From Bacillota bacterium (lineage in GTDB: Bacteria; Bacillota; Clostridia; Peptostreptococcales; Anaerovoracaceae): 15,986 bases of DNA. This document shows, one piece after another, positions 6,238 to 13,386 of this stretch. Both the position numbers and the translations under genes were made by a program. How positions within the stretch are numbered: position 1 is the first letter of the stretch; the number at the start of each line of letters is the position of its first letter. The notes under the pieces are model-generated. The model did no database searches. It saw nothing but the letters and a program-made list of their open reading frames with translations, and was not told the DNA's origin. The stretch lies in assembly GCA_029266295.1 (NCBI GenBank), contig JAQSXD010000027.1, positions 1 through 15,986 of the forward strand, written 5' to 3'.

Positions 6238-6948
6238 TTAATCCGTAACAGGAGCAATCTGGATACCAAAGTTATTTTTTTCATTAATTTGAATGAAATA
6301 GTAACCCATTGTGCTGATCGAAAGATTATGTTGATCTAAGCCTGACTGCTTTTCCAATGTTAATGTGTCCCACTTGATTCCAAGGTAGTTTGCGAACAGA
6401 TCTGCGTTATTCTTTGCCGGCATAAATTTCAAATCGTCTTTTGTCCAGATTTGATACTGAATAATCAAATTTGTTTCGCTATCCATCATGATGTCCATCC
6501 ACTTATCATGAAAGGATAACCTGATATTCCAAATTTCAGTGTTCATACTTGGATCATCTATATTGGTATATGATTGGGCAGCAAATGCAAGATTCTGCAC
6601 TTGGCTGACTTCAACAGGCGGAAACAGGTCCATACGCTTGAGCTTTTCCAGTTCAATTATGGCAAGATCCGCGAGATCCTGCTGATTTCCCTTTTCATAG
6701 ATTTTTTGATCCTGGCTCACCATGATTACACTGTCCCGCCCTGCTTTATAGCTGGAAATCAAAGCAATTTTGTCTGCCATACTCAGCTCTGATTTGGCAA
6801 TATCTTTTGTATCGGTCAATTGCTGTGTTACTACTTTTCCAAAGATCATTTGATCCTTAGCTTTGGAGACAGCCGGAGGTGCAAAAACGACAATCAACAG
6901 GAAAACAAATAGCAACAGAGAGATAGAGAATGTCTGAATCTGTTTCAT
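6238..6948 (-). CDS. Extracytoplasmic membrane-anchored protein of unknown function, third gene of a two-component operon
   Basis: I do not recognise a named family. The 236-residue product has one N-terminal hydrophobic segment (about 8-28, 'SISLLLFVFLLIVVFAPPAVS') that acts as a signal peptide or anchor; there is no lipobox cysteine. The rest is a mixed alpha/beta domain with amphipathic strands near 112-165 ('WNIRLSFHDKWMDIMMDSET') of the kind seen in small cystatin-like or YycH/I-like sensor accessory domains; this resemblance is only impression. Its ATG overlaps the kinase stop by four bases (ATGA) and GGGAGG lies 10 bases upstream inside the kinase gene, so it is translated together with the kinase. 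That suggests, by inference, a role in modulating or reporting for the kinase at the outer membrane face. A strong terminator follows. Confidence 0.75.
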   Translation of the reverse strand: MKQIQTFSISLLLFVFLLIVVFAPPAVSKAKDQMIFGKVVTQQLTDTKDIAKSELSMADKIALISSYKAGRDSVIMVSQDQKIYEKGNQQDLADLAIIELEKLKRMDLFPPVEVSQVQNLAFAAQSYTNIDDPSMNTEIWNIRLSFHDKWMDIMMDSETNLIIQYQIWTKDDLKFMPAKNNADLFANYLGIKWDTLTLEKQSGLDQHNLSISTMGYYFIQINEKNNFGIQIAPVTD

Positions 6949-8387
6949 ATCTGCTTTGCCTCCCTAAGCCTTATCGTTACACAAGTACCTTTTCCCGGAC
7001 TGCTTGCAAACTCCATCTTTGCCTGATGCATTCTAACAATATCCGCACAGATGGCAAGTCCAAGTCCCGCTCCACCCTGGGCTCTGGCTCTTGACTTGTC
7101 CACCATATAAAAAGCTTCCGTAATTTTCGAAAGCTCGGATTCCTCCATACCTTTTCCTGTGTCCTCCACTGAAATCCGGTATTCATCTTCGCACCATCTT
7201 CCGGAAAATACAATTTTACCGCCATGATCCATAGATTTTCTTGCGTTATCCAGCAGATTCATGCACACCGTTTTCATCAAATCCGGTTCGATCTGTAAAA
7301 CAGCATCCTCTGCAAAGGTGACTAATTCTATGTTTTCCTCCTTTAGGGCAGGATACATGATCCCCCCAATTTCATCAAAATAGTCCGTTGCAAAGATCCG
7401 CTTCATATAGAAGTCCTGCTTTTGCAGCACGATCATTTCCAGCAGCTTCATTGAGAGAGACTCCAGCCTCTTTCCCTCTTTAAAAATATAATCTGCCGAT
7501 AAAATAATCTGCTCTTGATCCATTTTTTTTGATCGCAGCATATCCGCATAACCGATCATTGAAGTAAGCGGTGTTTTCAATTCATGGGCAAAGCTTCCGA
7601 TGAAATCCTCCTGCCTCCGTGCGGCTTCTTTTAATTCCTCCACTGTTTGCTCCAGTTTGACTGCCATTTTATTAAAATCCTTTGAAAGCTTGCCGATTTC
7701 ATCCCTGCTCAGAAGCTTAACCCGCTGATCAAAATGGCCATTTGCGATCTGTCTCGTTGCCCGGGACAGATATTTCAATGGTTTTGTCAGCCAGCGAGTC
7801 ACCAGAAATACAACGGCTCCGCACGTTATAATCATTGTAAGTACAAGATAGTTAAAGCGCTTGTACTGTTCCGAACGGTTTTCAAATAGGAACGTAATGT
7901 TTCGAAAATTTTCAAGATATAGGATTTCTCTTTGAAAGATCAGCGGACTTGCAGTATGCAGGTAATAATCCGAACCCGAATTTACAATTTCATATCCCTT
8001 TTTATCGGAAGATAACCGGCTTAACATGTGATTATCAACATCAAGCGTACTGCTGCTGAAAATTGTTTGGAAAGATCCATCATTTAATCGAAAAGGAATG
8101 TTCCCTTTCGAAGTATTGATGGTTACGGATTGAGCAATCTTCTCAATGATTTGTTTTTCAGCCATAACCAGTTCAAAATACTTTTCTGAATGATACGGCA
8201 TTGTATATTCCGTTTTGAATTCCTGCGTCAAGGCATAACGCAGGATATCATTTTCTTCAAATGCGGCACTGATTTCGCGACCCAATGACGAACGAAATTG
8301 AGAATCGATCAGGTAGTAACTTCCGATACTGAATGTTACTGAGGCAATTACAATCGTACTGAAAAAAATCTTCCAAAAAAAATTCAT
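6945..8387 (-). CDS. Sensor histidine kinase with extracytoplasmic sensor and HAMP domain
   Basis: This 480-residue membrane kinase would autophosphorylate in response to an outside signal and pass the phosphate to the adjacent response regulator. TM1 is at about 8-27, an extracytoplasmic sensor region spans about 28-178, TM2 covers about 179-197 and HAMP about 198-250 ('LTKPLKYLSRATRQIANGHF'). The dimerisation helix carries the phospho-accepting H268 in 'FAHELKTPLTSMIGY'. The ATPase domain has N box 'CMNLLDNARKSM' (N377, N381), G1 'VEDTGKGM' (D409, G411, G413) and G2 'GGAGLGLAI' (438-446). All catalytic motifs are intact. The start lies 3 bases past the response regulator stop, with GGAAGG in the end of that gene; the stop overlaps the next gene. 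The signal is unknown. Neighbourhood of a VanY-type enzyme makes cell-envelope sensing plausible but not shown. Confidence 0.95.
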   Translation of the reverse strand: MNFFWKIFFSTIVIASVTFSIGSYYLIDSQFRSSLGREISAAFEENDILRYALTQEFKTEYTMPYHSEKYFELVMAEKQIIEKIAQSVTINTSKGNIPFRLNDGSFQTIFSSSTLDVDNHMLSRLSSDKKGYEIVNSGSDYYLHTASPLIFQREILYLENFRNITFLFENRSEQYKRFNYLVLTMIITCGAVVFLVTRWLTKPLKYLSRATRQIANGHFDQRVKLLSRDEIGKLSKDFNKMAVKLEQTVEELKEAARRQEDFIGSFAHELKTPLTSMIGYADMLRSKKMDQEQIILSADYIFKEGKRLESLSMKLLEMIVLQKQDFYMKRIFATDYFDEIGGIMYPALKEENIELVTFAEDAVLQIEPDLMKTVCMNLLDNARKSMDHGGKIVFSGRWCEDEYRISVEDTGKGMEESELSKITEAFYMVDKSRARAQGGAGLGLAICADIVRMHQAKMEFASSPGKGTCVTIRLREAKQI

Positions 8388-8390
8388 TTG

Positions 8391-9044
8391 CTACCCTTCC
8401 AGCCTGTAGCCTATTTTATAAACAGCAACTAGCTTATCTTCCCACTTAATTTTCTTACGAAGCCGCTGTACATGTAAATCAACAGTCCTGCTGTCGCCCA
8501 TATCTTCATCACCCCAAATCCGTTCGTAGATTCGGTCTCTGAACAAAGCAATATCTTTGTTTCGGACAAACAAAAGCAAAAGCTCATACTCTTTATTCGT
8601 AAGATTTATGATTTCCTCATTCTTTTTCACGATCCTGGAAAGTGTGTCAATGGAGATATCATGAAGGATCAGAAATCTTGCATTCTTGTTGTAACGTCTA
8701 AGTACAGTCTCAACCCTCGCTAACAGCTCTATGATCTCAAAGGGTTTTGCTAAATAATCCTCAGCCCCTAGTTTGAGCCCTTTAACGATATCATCCACAC
8801 TCGACTTTGCCGTCAGAAAAATCACCGGAATTTCCATCGTTTTAATGTATTCGAGGAGTTCATAGCCATCCATCTTTGGAAGCATAATATCCAGTAAGAC
8901 CAGATCAAAGCGTTCTTTCTCGATCATATTAGAAGCTAGTAGACCGTCATAAGCGCAAGTGCAGCGATACCCTGCATCGTTCAGATTAGTCCTAATCAGA
9001 TTTGATATGGCTGCCTCATCTTCTACAATCAGAATTTTGTTCAT
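8391..9044 (-). CDS. OmpR-family response regulator
   Basis: This 217-residue protein is full length. The receiver domain (1-117) has the acidic pocket E8/D9, phospho-acceptor D52 in 'LVLLDIMLPKMDG', the switch residue T78 and K100 in 'LAKPF'. The C-terminal winged helix (about 125-215) is OmpR type, with 'LTNKEYELLLLFVRN', the recognition helix 'DSRTVDLHVQRLRKKI' and the terminal hairpin 'VYKIGYRLEG'. It should bind DNA directly repeated at 10-11 base spacing when phosphorylated by the adjacent kinase. GGGGGC about 8 bases upstream serves as the ribosome binding site. It is first in a three-gene operon. Three 11-base-spaced repeats at 9117-9144 just upstream are candidate autoregulatory sites. 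Confidence 0.96.
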   Translation of the reverse strand: MNKILIVEDEAAISNLIRTNLNDAGYRCTCAYDGLLASNMIEKERFDLVLLDIMLPKMDGYELLEYIKTMEIPVIFLTAKSSVDDIVKGLKLGAEDYLAKPFEIIELLARVETVLRRYNKNARFLILHDISIDTLSRIVKKNEEIINLTNKEYELLLLFVRNKDIALFRDRIYERIWGDEDMGDSRTVDLHVQRLRKKIKWEDKLVAVYKIGYRLEG

Positions 9045-9116
9045 CGAAATGCCCCCTTTGATTTTTTTATCTCATATTGTGCAACCAGTAGGCAAATATG
9101 CCCCCGTCTCCTATCT

Positions 9117-9149
9117 TACATCAAAAATGTATCAAAATTGCATCCTCTT
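9117..9149. promoter_or_regulatory. Three 11-base-spaced direct repeats, candidate response-regulator box
   Basis: TACATCAAAAA (9117-9127), TGTATCAAAAT (9128-9138) and TGCATCCTCTT (9139-9149) follow each other without gaps and share TRYATC at an exact 11-base period; the first two also share CAAAA. Such tandem half-sites are the usual target of OmpR-family dimers. They lie about 75-105 bases upstream of the response regulator start, near a weak minus-strand -10 (TAAGAT, complement of 9113-9118). Confidence 0.55.
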
Positions 9150-9204
9150 TCACAATTTATCCATCCATATGAGACCGATTAATCTATCTATCATTTCTAG
9201 TATT

Positions 9205-9219
9205 TGTTATAATGGTATG
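9205..9219 (+). promoter_or_regulatory. Extended -10 promoter of the AraC-family gene
   Basis: TGTTATAAT (9205-9213) is an extended -10 (TGnTATAAT). No good -35 is visible, which extended -10 promoters tolerate. The start would be near 9220, giving a leader of about 75 bases. The -10 is followed by GGTATG; the ten bases TAATGGTATG (9210-9219) recur upstream of the MATE gene. Confidence 0.55.
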
Positions 9220-9294
9220 GCGATAGCGTTAGGCCTCCGTAATTGTATGGTCGGGCATAGTTATCCACGATCCATTTAAAACAAAGGGTGAGAA

Positions 9295-10128
9295 ATGATT
9301 ACCAACGAATCTATAAATCGTGCAATTGATTACATCTTAAATCATATCAATGAAGCAATCTCGGTTGATGAGATTGCCTCTCATTGTAATTTCTCAAGAT
9401 TCTACTTTTCCACAATGTTTAAAATGGAAACTGGAGAAAGCATTCATGAATTTATCACACGGGTGAGAATGGAGCAAAGTGCATTTCGGCTAAAGGTTGA
9501 AAGACGCAGAAGCATCACCGATATCAGCTATGATTATGGCTACAGTTCATCCAACTACAGCTCTGCTTTTAGACAGCACCATAAGCTATCTCCAATGGAA
9601 TTTCGACGCAGTATCAAGCAAAAATCTTTGGTCAACCCAATCTATAAGACTGGAGCTATCGGTTTGGAGTCATTTGCGGACTGCAACAGAAAAATCTCTC
9701 TGGAAGTTCTTGAGGATTGCCTCGTTATATACGAACGGCATAAAGGAAATTATGGTGATTTATCGGTTCACTGGGGAGCCTTTCAAGAAAAATACAAGGA
9801 ATACATCACGGAGGGAACGTTACTGGTTGAACGCACCTATGATGATCCTTCCATTACCAAAATAAATGAATGTCTCTATGATCTCTGTTTGACCGCCCCA
9901 GAAGGTTGCAAGCTCGAAAACACCTACATATTGAAAGGTGGAAAATTTGCTGTTTATCACTTCAAAGGTTTGGCAATGGAGATCTACACTTCTTACCAAA
10001 GCATTTTCAATGTCTGGTTGCCTCATAGCAACTGTAAAATAGACGATCGATACGGTTTCGAAATTTATAAACAAATTAACTGTAATTCTATGTACATGGA
10101 AATTGATTTATATATCCCAATCAAATAG
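9295..10128 (+). CDS. AraC-family regulator with GyrI-like ligand-binding domain
   Basis: The 277-residue protein is a transcriptional regulator of the Rob/BmrR-like drug-sensing type. Residues 5-108 are the AraC DNA-binding domain: HTH1 at about 22-42 ('SVDEIASHCNFSRFYFSTMF'), HTH2 at about 73-95 ('SITDISYDYGYSSSNYSSAF') and the closing 'SPMEFRR'. Residues about 133-276 form a GyrI-like (SbmC/BmrR C-terminal) domain, with 'VIYERHKGNYGDL', 'NECLYDLCLT', 'GKFAVYHFKG' and the closing 'EIDLYIPIK'. This fold binds hydrophobic cationic compounds. AAAGGGTGAG lies about 5 bases before the ATG. A MATE pump begins 78 bases downstream on the same strand, so it probably activates the pump on binding a toxic compound. 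It has its own extended -10 promoter. Both domains look intact. Confidence 0.93.
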   Translation: MITNESINRAIDYILNHINEAISVDEIASHCNFSRFYFSTMFKMETGESIHEFITRVRMEQSAFRLKVERRRSITDISYDYGYSSSNYSSAFRQHHKLSPMEFRRSIKQKSLVNPIYKTGAIGLESFADCNRKISLEVLEDCLVIYERHKGNYGDLSVHWGAFQEKYKEYITEGTLLVERTYDDPSITKINECLYDLCLTAPEGCKLENTYILKGGKFAVYHFKGLAMEIYTSYQSIFNVWLPHSNCKIDDRYGFEIYKQINCNSMYMEIDLYIPIK

Positions 10129-10171
10129 AGCACAAACGCAGAAGTTTTTTTCTTATCATCCCTTTATCCTG

Positions 10172-10181
10172 TAATGGTATG
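10172..10181 (+). promoter_or_regulatory. Repeat of TAATGGTATG upstream of the MATE gene
   Basis: The same ten bases follow the -10 region of the AraC-family gene (9210-9219). Here they overlap a weak -10-like TGTAAT. This may be a second promoter or a binding site for the AraC-family protein; a ten-base match alone is weak. Confidence 0.3.
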
Positions 10182-10206
10182 AACATTGATATAGGGAGGA
10201 AAGGAA

Positions 10207-11535
10207 ATGAATTTAGAAAATATTCAAAACAACAGAATCAAAACAATCTTGCAGTTTTCAATACCATCGATTATCGCCATGGTACTGACCTCACTGATTA
10301 CGGTTGCCGACGGTTATTTTATCGGAAACTATGTTGGAAAAGAAGGCCTTGCCGCGGTTAACCTAGGGCTGCCCATCATCTATCTATACCTTGCACTGGG
10401 TCTTATGATATCGGTAGGGGGCGTAGCAATCGCCGGAATGGCACTTGGCGGTAAGAACATCGAAAAGTGCAACAGCGTTTTTAATCAAACAATGTGTACC
10501 GCAACGGTTTCAACCTTACTGCTGAGCGTTTTTATGCTGCCTCTGCTGAATCCTATGCTTTCTCTCTTAAATGTAAGTTCAAAGGTTGCAGCGTTTTTCA
10601 ATGATTATTATGGAATTATGCTGCTGGAACTTCCGATTATGGTGATCAATGCATCCTTTGGTATGTTTATCCGGGGTGAAGGCAAACCGCAGTACTTTAT
10701 GCAGGTCAATATTTTGAATGTACTGCTGAATATACTACTGGATTATCTCTTTATCCGCTGGTTTGGTTTGGGTGTAAAGGGTATCGCTTTTGCGTCATTG
10801 CTTTCAGCGATTGTTACCCTATTATGCATTCTCTATTTTTTCACCAAGAAGTCAAGTGTTTACAAATTTCGCAAATTTACATTTTCGGGCGAGGTGCTGA
10901 CCGGCACACTCCTCAATGGCAGTTCTGAATTTATTGGTGAAATGTCACTGAGCATTTCTATGTTTGCCTATAACTATGTGATATTAAGAATGATCGGTGT
11001 TGACGGTGTGACTGCCTTTACCATCGTTGGTTATATCGCTTATATTTTTAGCATGGTGATGATCGGCTTTGGCCAGGGTGCCAGTCCTCTCATCAGTTTT
11101 TCATATGGGGCAAAAGAATACTTGCTTGCTGCAAGCCTGCGTAAGGCAACCAGCCTCATGGTGCTGCTTGCGGGAGCAGTGGTGTTATTGCTCGTATTGT
11201 TTGGTTCGCAGTGGTACAGCAATCTGTTTGTAAAAAGTGATGAAGTGGAGCAAATGGTGCGCTCTGGCGTAATAATCTATGCGGTTTCATTCTTGTTTTC
11301 TGGAATAAATATCATCTCTTCTTTCTATTTTACGTCAATCGGAAAGGCAAAGGAATCAGCGATCATATCTTCCGCACGAGGTTTGGTCATTCTGTTGATT
11401 TGTATTTTTACACTGCCTCCGCTGCTTGGCATGACAGGCGTATGGCTTGTTGCACCCATTACAGAAGGAATAACCTTACTATTGAGTTTGTATTTTATAG
11501 GAAAAGAAAGGAAACACGCTACAATGGCATCTTAA
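10207..11535 (+). CDS. MATE-family multidrug/cation efflux transporter (MepA-like)
   Basis: This 442-residue protein with about 12 membrane helices is full length for a MATE transporter, an inner-membrane pump that exports cationic drugs in exchange for Na+ or H+. The first helices read 'SIPSIIAMVLTSLITVADGYFIGNYVG', the typical MATE start with a conserved acidic D in TM1-2, followed by 'GLMISVGGVAIAGMALGGKN'. The mirror-image second half starts near residue 230, with 'MIGFGQGASPLISFSYGAK' (about 285-303) as the conserved repeat-half motif. GGGAGGAAAGGA lies directly before the ATG. The gene follows the AraC-GyrI regulator by 78 bases and may be co-transcribed with it or use a weak promoter near 10172. 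No clear terminator follows; GATGAAC/GTTCATC at 11565-11584 has no T run. Specific substrates cannot be read from the sequence. Confidence 0.93.
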   Translation: MNLENIQNNRIKTILQFSIPSIIAMVLTSLITVADGYFIGNYVGKEGLAAVNLGLPIIYLYLALGLMISVGGVAIAGMALGGKNIEKCNSVFNQTMCTATVSTLLLSVFMLPLLNPMLSLLNVSSKVAAFFNDYYGIMLLELPIMVINASFGMFIRGEGKPQYFMQVNILNVLLNILLDYLFIRWFGLGVKGIAFASLLSAIVTLLCILYFFTKKSSVYKFRKFTFSGEVLTGTLLNGSSEFIGEMSLSISMFAYNYVILRMIGVDGVTAFTIVGYIAYIFSMVMIGFGQGASPLISFSYGAKEYLLAASLRKATSLMVLLAGAVVLLLVLFGSQWYSNLFVKSDEVEQMVRSGVIIYAVSFLFSGINIISSFYFTSIGKAKESAIISSARGLVILLICIFTLPPLLGMTGVWLVAPITEGITLLLSLYFIGKERKHATMAS

Positions 11536-11557
11536 TATAATCCCATCACTAATCGAT

Positions 11558-11701
11558 TTAATTCGATGAACAGATTGGTTCATCAGGCCAACCATTCAAC
11601 GGTACATACTTAAATAAAGTAACTGACACATGCTCTTCTATTTGATCCTTAACCGGTTGCTCATTCTTCAAAAATCTTTTAACAACTTCTATTTGTGGCA
11701 T
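11558..11701 (-). CDS. Possible small ORF or gene remnant, unknown function
   Basis: An open frame of 47 residues begins at ATG 11701 (MPQIEVVKRFLKNEQPVKDQ...) and stops at TAA 11560-11558. It is charged, without membrane segments or known motifs. The frame is open upstream of the ATG to a TGA about 45 bases earlier, and a GTG in that stretch would add a hydrophobic 'LLVIIATQF' lead. No ribosome binding site is obvious at either start. It follows the PPOX gene stop by 23 bases in the same direction. It may be a small protein, a relic of a longer gene, or chance. Confidence 0.25.
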   Translation of the reverse strand: MPQIEVVKRFLKNEQPVKDQIEEHVSVTLFKYVPLNGWPDEPICSSN

Positions 11702-11724
11702 TTTAAATTGTGTTGCGATAATGA

Positions 11725-12225
11725 CTAAAAGCACAAATGCTGTCGAACATCAAAGCCCGACTTTTTAAACTCCGAACACAGAAAGTCAATGCGAACAGGC
11801 GTAATTTTAATCAGGTACATGGTAGTCGGCAGCCGTTTCATGTTCTCAACAGGAATTTTTCGAAATGCGAGCAAATCCAGGTATTCATCCGTCCAGGGTT
11901 CAACAATCTCTGCGATGCCGGAGACCTGCATTCCGCCTAATTGGGCGAAACCGACATAGCTGTCATAGATGGCAAGGCACACGTTTTTGTTGTTCTCCAA
12001 CGCTTGAAACTTCAGTCCGCCTTCTGAAAACATCCAGAATTTGCGGCCTTTATAGTTATATTCGATGGGTGTGCAGCGAACAAAATCACCGCAGCCGGTG
12101 GCCAAGGCACAGGTATTATGTGCCAAAATAAACTTTTCCATCTCGTCCAAAAGCAAGTCATAGTCCATACAAACCGCCTTTGCGTCCTTTTCAATCCAGT
12201 AGGAAGCAGCTTTCTGATAATCCAT
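11725..12225 (-). CDS. Pyridoxamine 5'-phosphate oxidase-family (split-barrel) FMN-binding protein
   Basis: This 166-residue protein has the flavin-binding split-barrel pattern: 'ILAHNTCALATGCGDFVRCTPIEYNY' (33-58), 'KFWMFSEGGLKFQALENNKNVCLAIYD' (62-88), then 'MQVSGIAEIVE' (99-109) and the closing strand 'YLIKITPVRIDFL' (137-149). The central K-F-x-x-L-E-N-x-x-x-V motif is typical of PPOX-class proteins that bind FMN or F420 and reduce small molecules, including the Nim nitroimidazole group, though I cannot assign a substrate. GAGGGG lies 8 bases before the ATG. It starts 13 bases after the end of a broken flavodoxin gene in the same direction, so the two were probably one transcript encoding FMN proteins. 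Length and motifs look intact. Confidence 0.85.
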   Translation of the reverse strand: MDYQKAASYWIEKDAKAVCMDYDLLLDEMEKFILAHNTCALATGCGDFVRCTPIEYNYKGRKFWMFSEGGLKFQALENNKNVCLAIYDSYVGFAQLGGMQVSGIAEIVEPWTDEYLDLLAFRKIPVENMKRLPTTMYLIKITPVRIDFLCSEFKKSGFDVRQHLCF

Positions 12226-12238
12226 AAAATCACCCCTC

Positions 12239-12588
12239 TCAGATTTTACTCAGCCATTCGAAAACAGGCAGGAGATTCTCTTCCTTAACACCATCAAACC
12301 CATCTTCTATGTGCTTGATTGTTTCTTCTATTTTGCAACAACCGCCGCTGCGCTGGGTTCAGCGGTTCGTCCGGTTCCCAATCCACAAACAGCTTTTACG
12401 TTATAATTTCTGAGTTTATTAAGCCCCTGGATCTTCCCTGCTTTCATCCAGCCGAGAAAAATGGTTTCTTCGTCTTTACCAACCTTTGAGCGTTCCTTCA
12501 CCGGGAAAACCTTCAAATTGGTTTTTGAAGCAAGCATATCAGCGTAACGCTTGGTAAAACCCGTTTTGGATTCATAAACAATTACCAT
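12239..12588 (-). pseudogene. Flavodoxin-like protein gene, internally deleted and frameshifted
   Basis: The first frame gives 86 residues (12588-12328) with a flavodoxin P-loop start 'MVIVYESKTGFTKRYADML' and 'EETIFLGWMKAGKIQGLNKL', then 'VKAVCGLGTGRTAE'. It ends early after 'AAAVVAK'. In the next frame, directly downstream, 'KIEETIKHIEDGFDGVKEEN' continues to a stop at 12241-12239; this is the typical C-terminal helix of the same flavodoxin-like group. Family members are about 150-170 residues long, so roughly 50 internal residues, including the second flavin loop, are missing and the junction is out of frame. The GGAGGT ribosome binding site and a promoter with TATAAT are still present. 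The short product may be made but would probably not bind FMN properly. The assignment of the N-terminal half is firm; the deletion is inferred from family knowledge. Confidence 0.7.
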
Positions 12589-12633
12589 TCAGACCCTACC
12601 TCCATTTCGTTTCCAATGATTGGTAACAACTAC

Positions 12634-12639
12634 ATTATA
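12634..12639 (-). promoter_or_regulatory. -10 element of the flavodoxin-PPOX transcript
   Basis: The minus strand has a perfect TATAAT (complement of 12634-12639) 46 bases before the flavodoxin ATG. At 17 bases upstream the hexamer is TTTTAC, a poor -35 lying inside the hairpin at 12649-12684. A factor binding that repeat would control this promoter. Confidence 0.5.
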
Positions 12640-12648
12640 CGTCGTAAA

Positions 12649-12684
12649 AAAGGAAAGTAAAACCCCTTAGGGGTACTTTCCTTT
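12649..12684 (-). terminator. Hairpin terminator after the VOC gene, overlapping the flavodoxin promoter
   Basis: AAAGGAAAGT (12649-12658) pairs with ACTTTCCTTT (12675-12684), enclosing an inner ACCCC/GGGGT stem with a three-base bulge. On the minus strand the stem leads into six T residues (complement of 12646-12651), fitting a terminator for the VOC gene. It covers the -35 position of the flavodoxin promoter, so it could also be an operator. Confidence 0.65.
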
Positions 12685-12770
12685 AAAAATCCAAAAGCGC
12701 TCATTTTTATCTTAATTGACTGCAATTCCGCTCATTTACGCGAGTAAACACGACTTGCAAATCGATTCCT

Positions 12771-13301
12771 TTATTTCGCTGAACCTTTCAAGCTGTCGGC
12801 CCATTCTCTTACTCTTTGGGAGCTCTCTGCTTCTGATAAGTCCTCAATTCTGGTCATAATGGTCCATCTTACGCCAAATGGGTCTATCACACTTCCAAAC
12901 CGGTCACCCGAAACAAAATTTGCGATGGGTTCTCTGATTTTGCCTCCCTGTTCCACTGCATTTTTATATACCGGATCAACGTCTGCAACATAGATTGATA
13001 AAGAATAGCATGCTTGCGCTTCATCCGAAGGAAGAACCAATTGATATGCCGGATTTGCTGCTCCAAGCTGTAAGAATCCATTCCCAAAATCAAGCTCTGC
13101 ATGAGCCACGATTTTATTACCGGCTTCATCAGTAAATTCAGTAATGTCCTTTACTCTAACATTGAAAACAGCTTTATAATACGAGATTGCTTCTTCGGGA
13201 TCTTTTACTACGATAAACGGAGTAATGGATGTAAAACCATGAGGGATTCCGTTCTTTGTATAGTTACCAGACACCCCTATATAATTATATTGTTCCGTCA
13301 T
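12771..13301 (-). CDS. VOC-superfamily (glyoxalase/PhnB-like) protein
   Basis: This 176-residue protein has the paired beta-alpha-beta-beta-beta units of the vicinal oxygen chelate fold. Unit one (23-82) has 'TPFIVVKDPEEAISYYKAVF' and 'AHAELDFGNGFLQLG'; unit two (97-150) has 'SLSIYVADVDPVYKNAVEQG' and 'GDRFGSVIDPFGVRWTIMT', the last being the hallmark of PhnB-like proteins. This group binds metals or small molecules and includes resistance proteins, but substrates are mostly unknown and I assign none. The start has GAGGAAG close to the ATG. It lies 85 bases downstream of the DJ-1/PfpI gene in the same direction and is followed by a terminator hairpin. An alternative start downstream of residue 1 is possible because the first 20 residues are not part of the fold. 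Confidence 0.88.
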   Translation of the reverse strand: MTEQYNYIGVSGNYTKNGIPHGFTSITPFIVVKDPEEAISYYKAVFNVRVKDITEFTDEAGNKIVAHAELDFGNGFLQLGAANPAYQLVLPSDEAQACYSLSIYVADVDPVYKNAVEQGGKIREPIANFVSGDRFGSVIDPFGVRWTIMTRIEDLSEAESSQRVREWADSLKGSAK

Positions 13302-13386
13302 TATTCTTCCTCACTTTTTATATTTTTATTGAAATCGCAATGTTTTTCAACGCTTTCATTCCGTATCATATCCAACCCTTTTAACC

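Noticed and set aside
9261..9269. TTATCCACG resembling a DnaA box
   Set aside because: Single copy, one mismatch, and no cluster or AT-rich unwinding region; not an origin.
11565..11584. GATGAAC/GTTCATC inverted repeat after the MATE gene
   Set aside because: Seven-base arms and no T run; probably incidental and inside a possible minus-strand frame.
13340..13365. TTGAAA(N11)TTTCAA inverted repeat before the VOC gene
   Set aside because: AT-rich six-base arms are expected by chance and no promoter boxes align with them.
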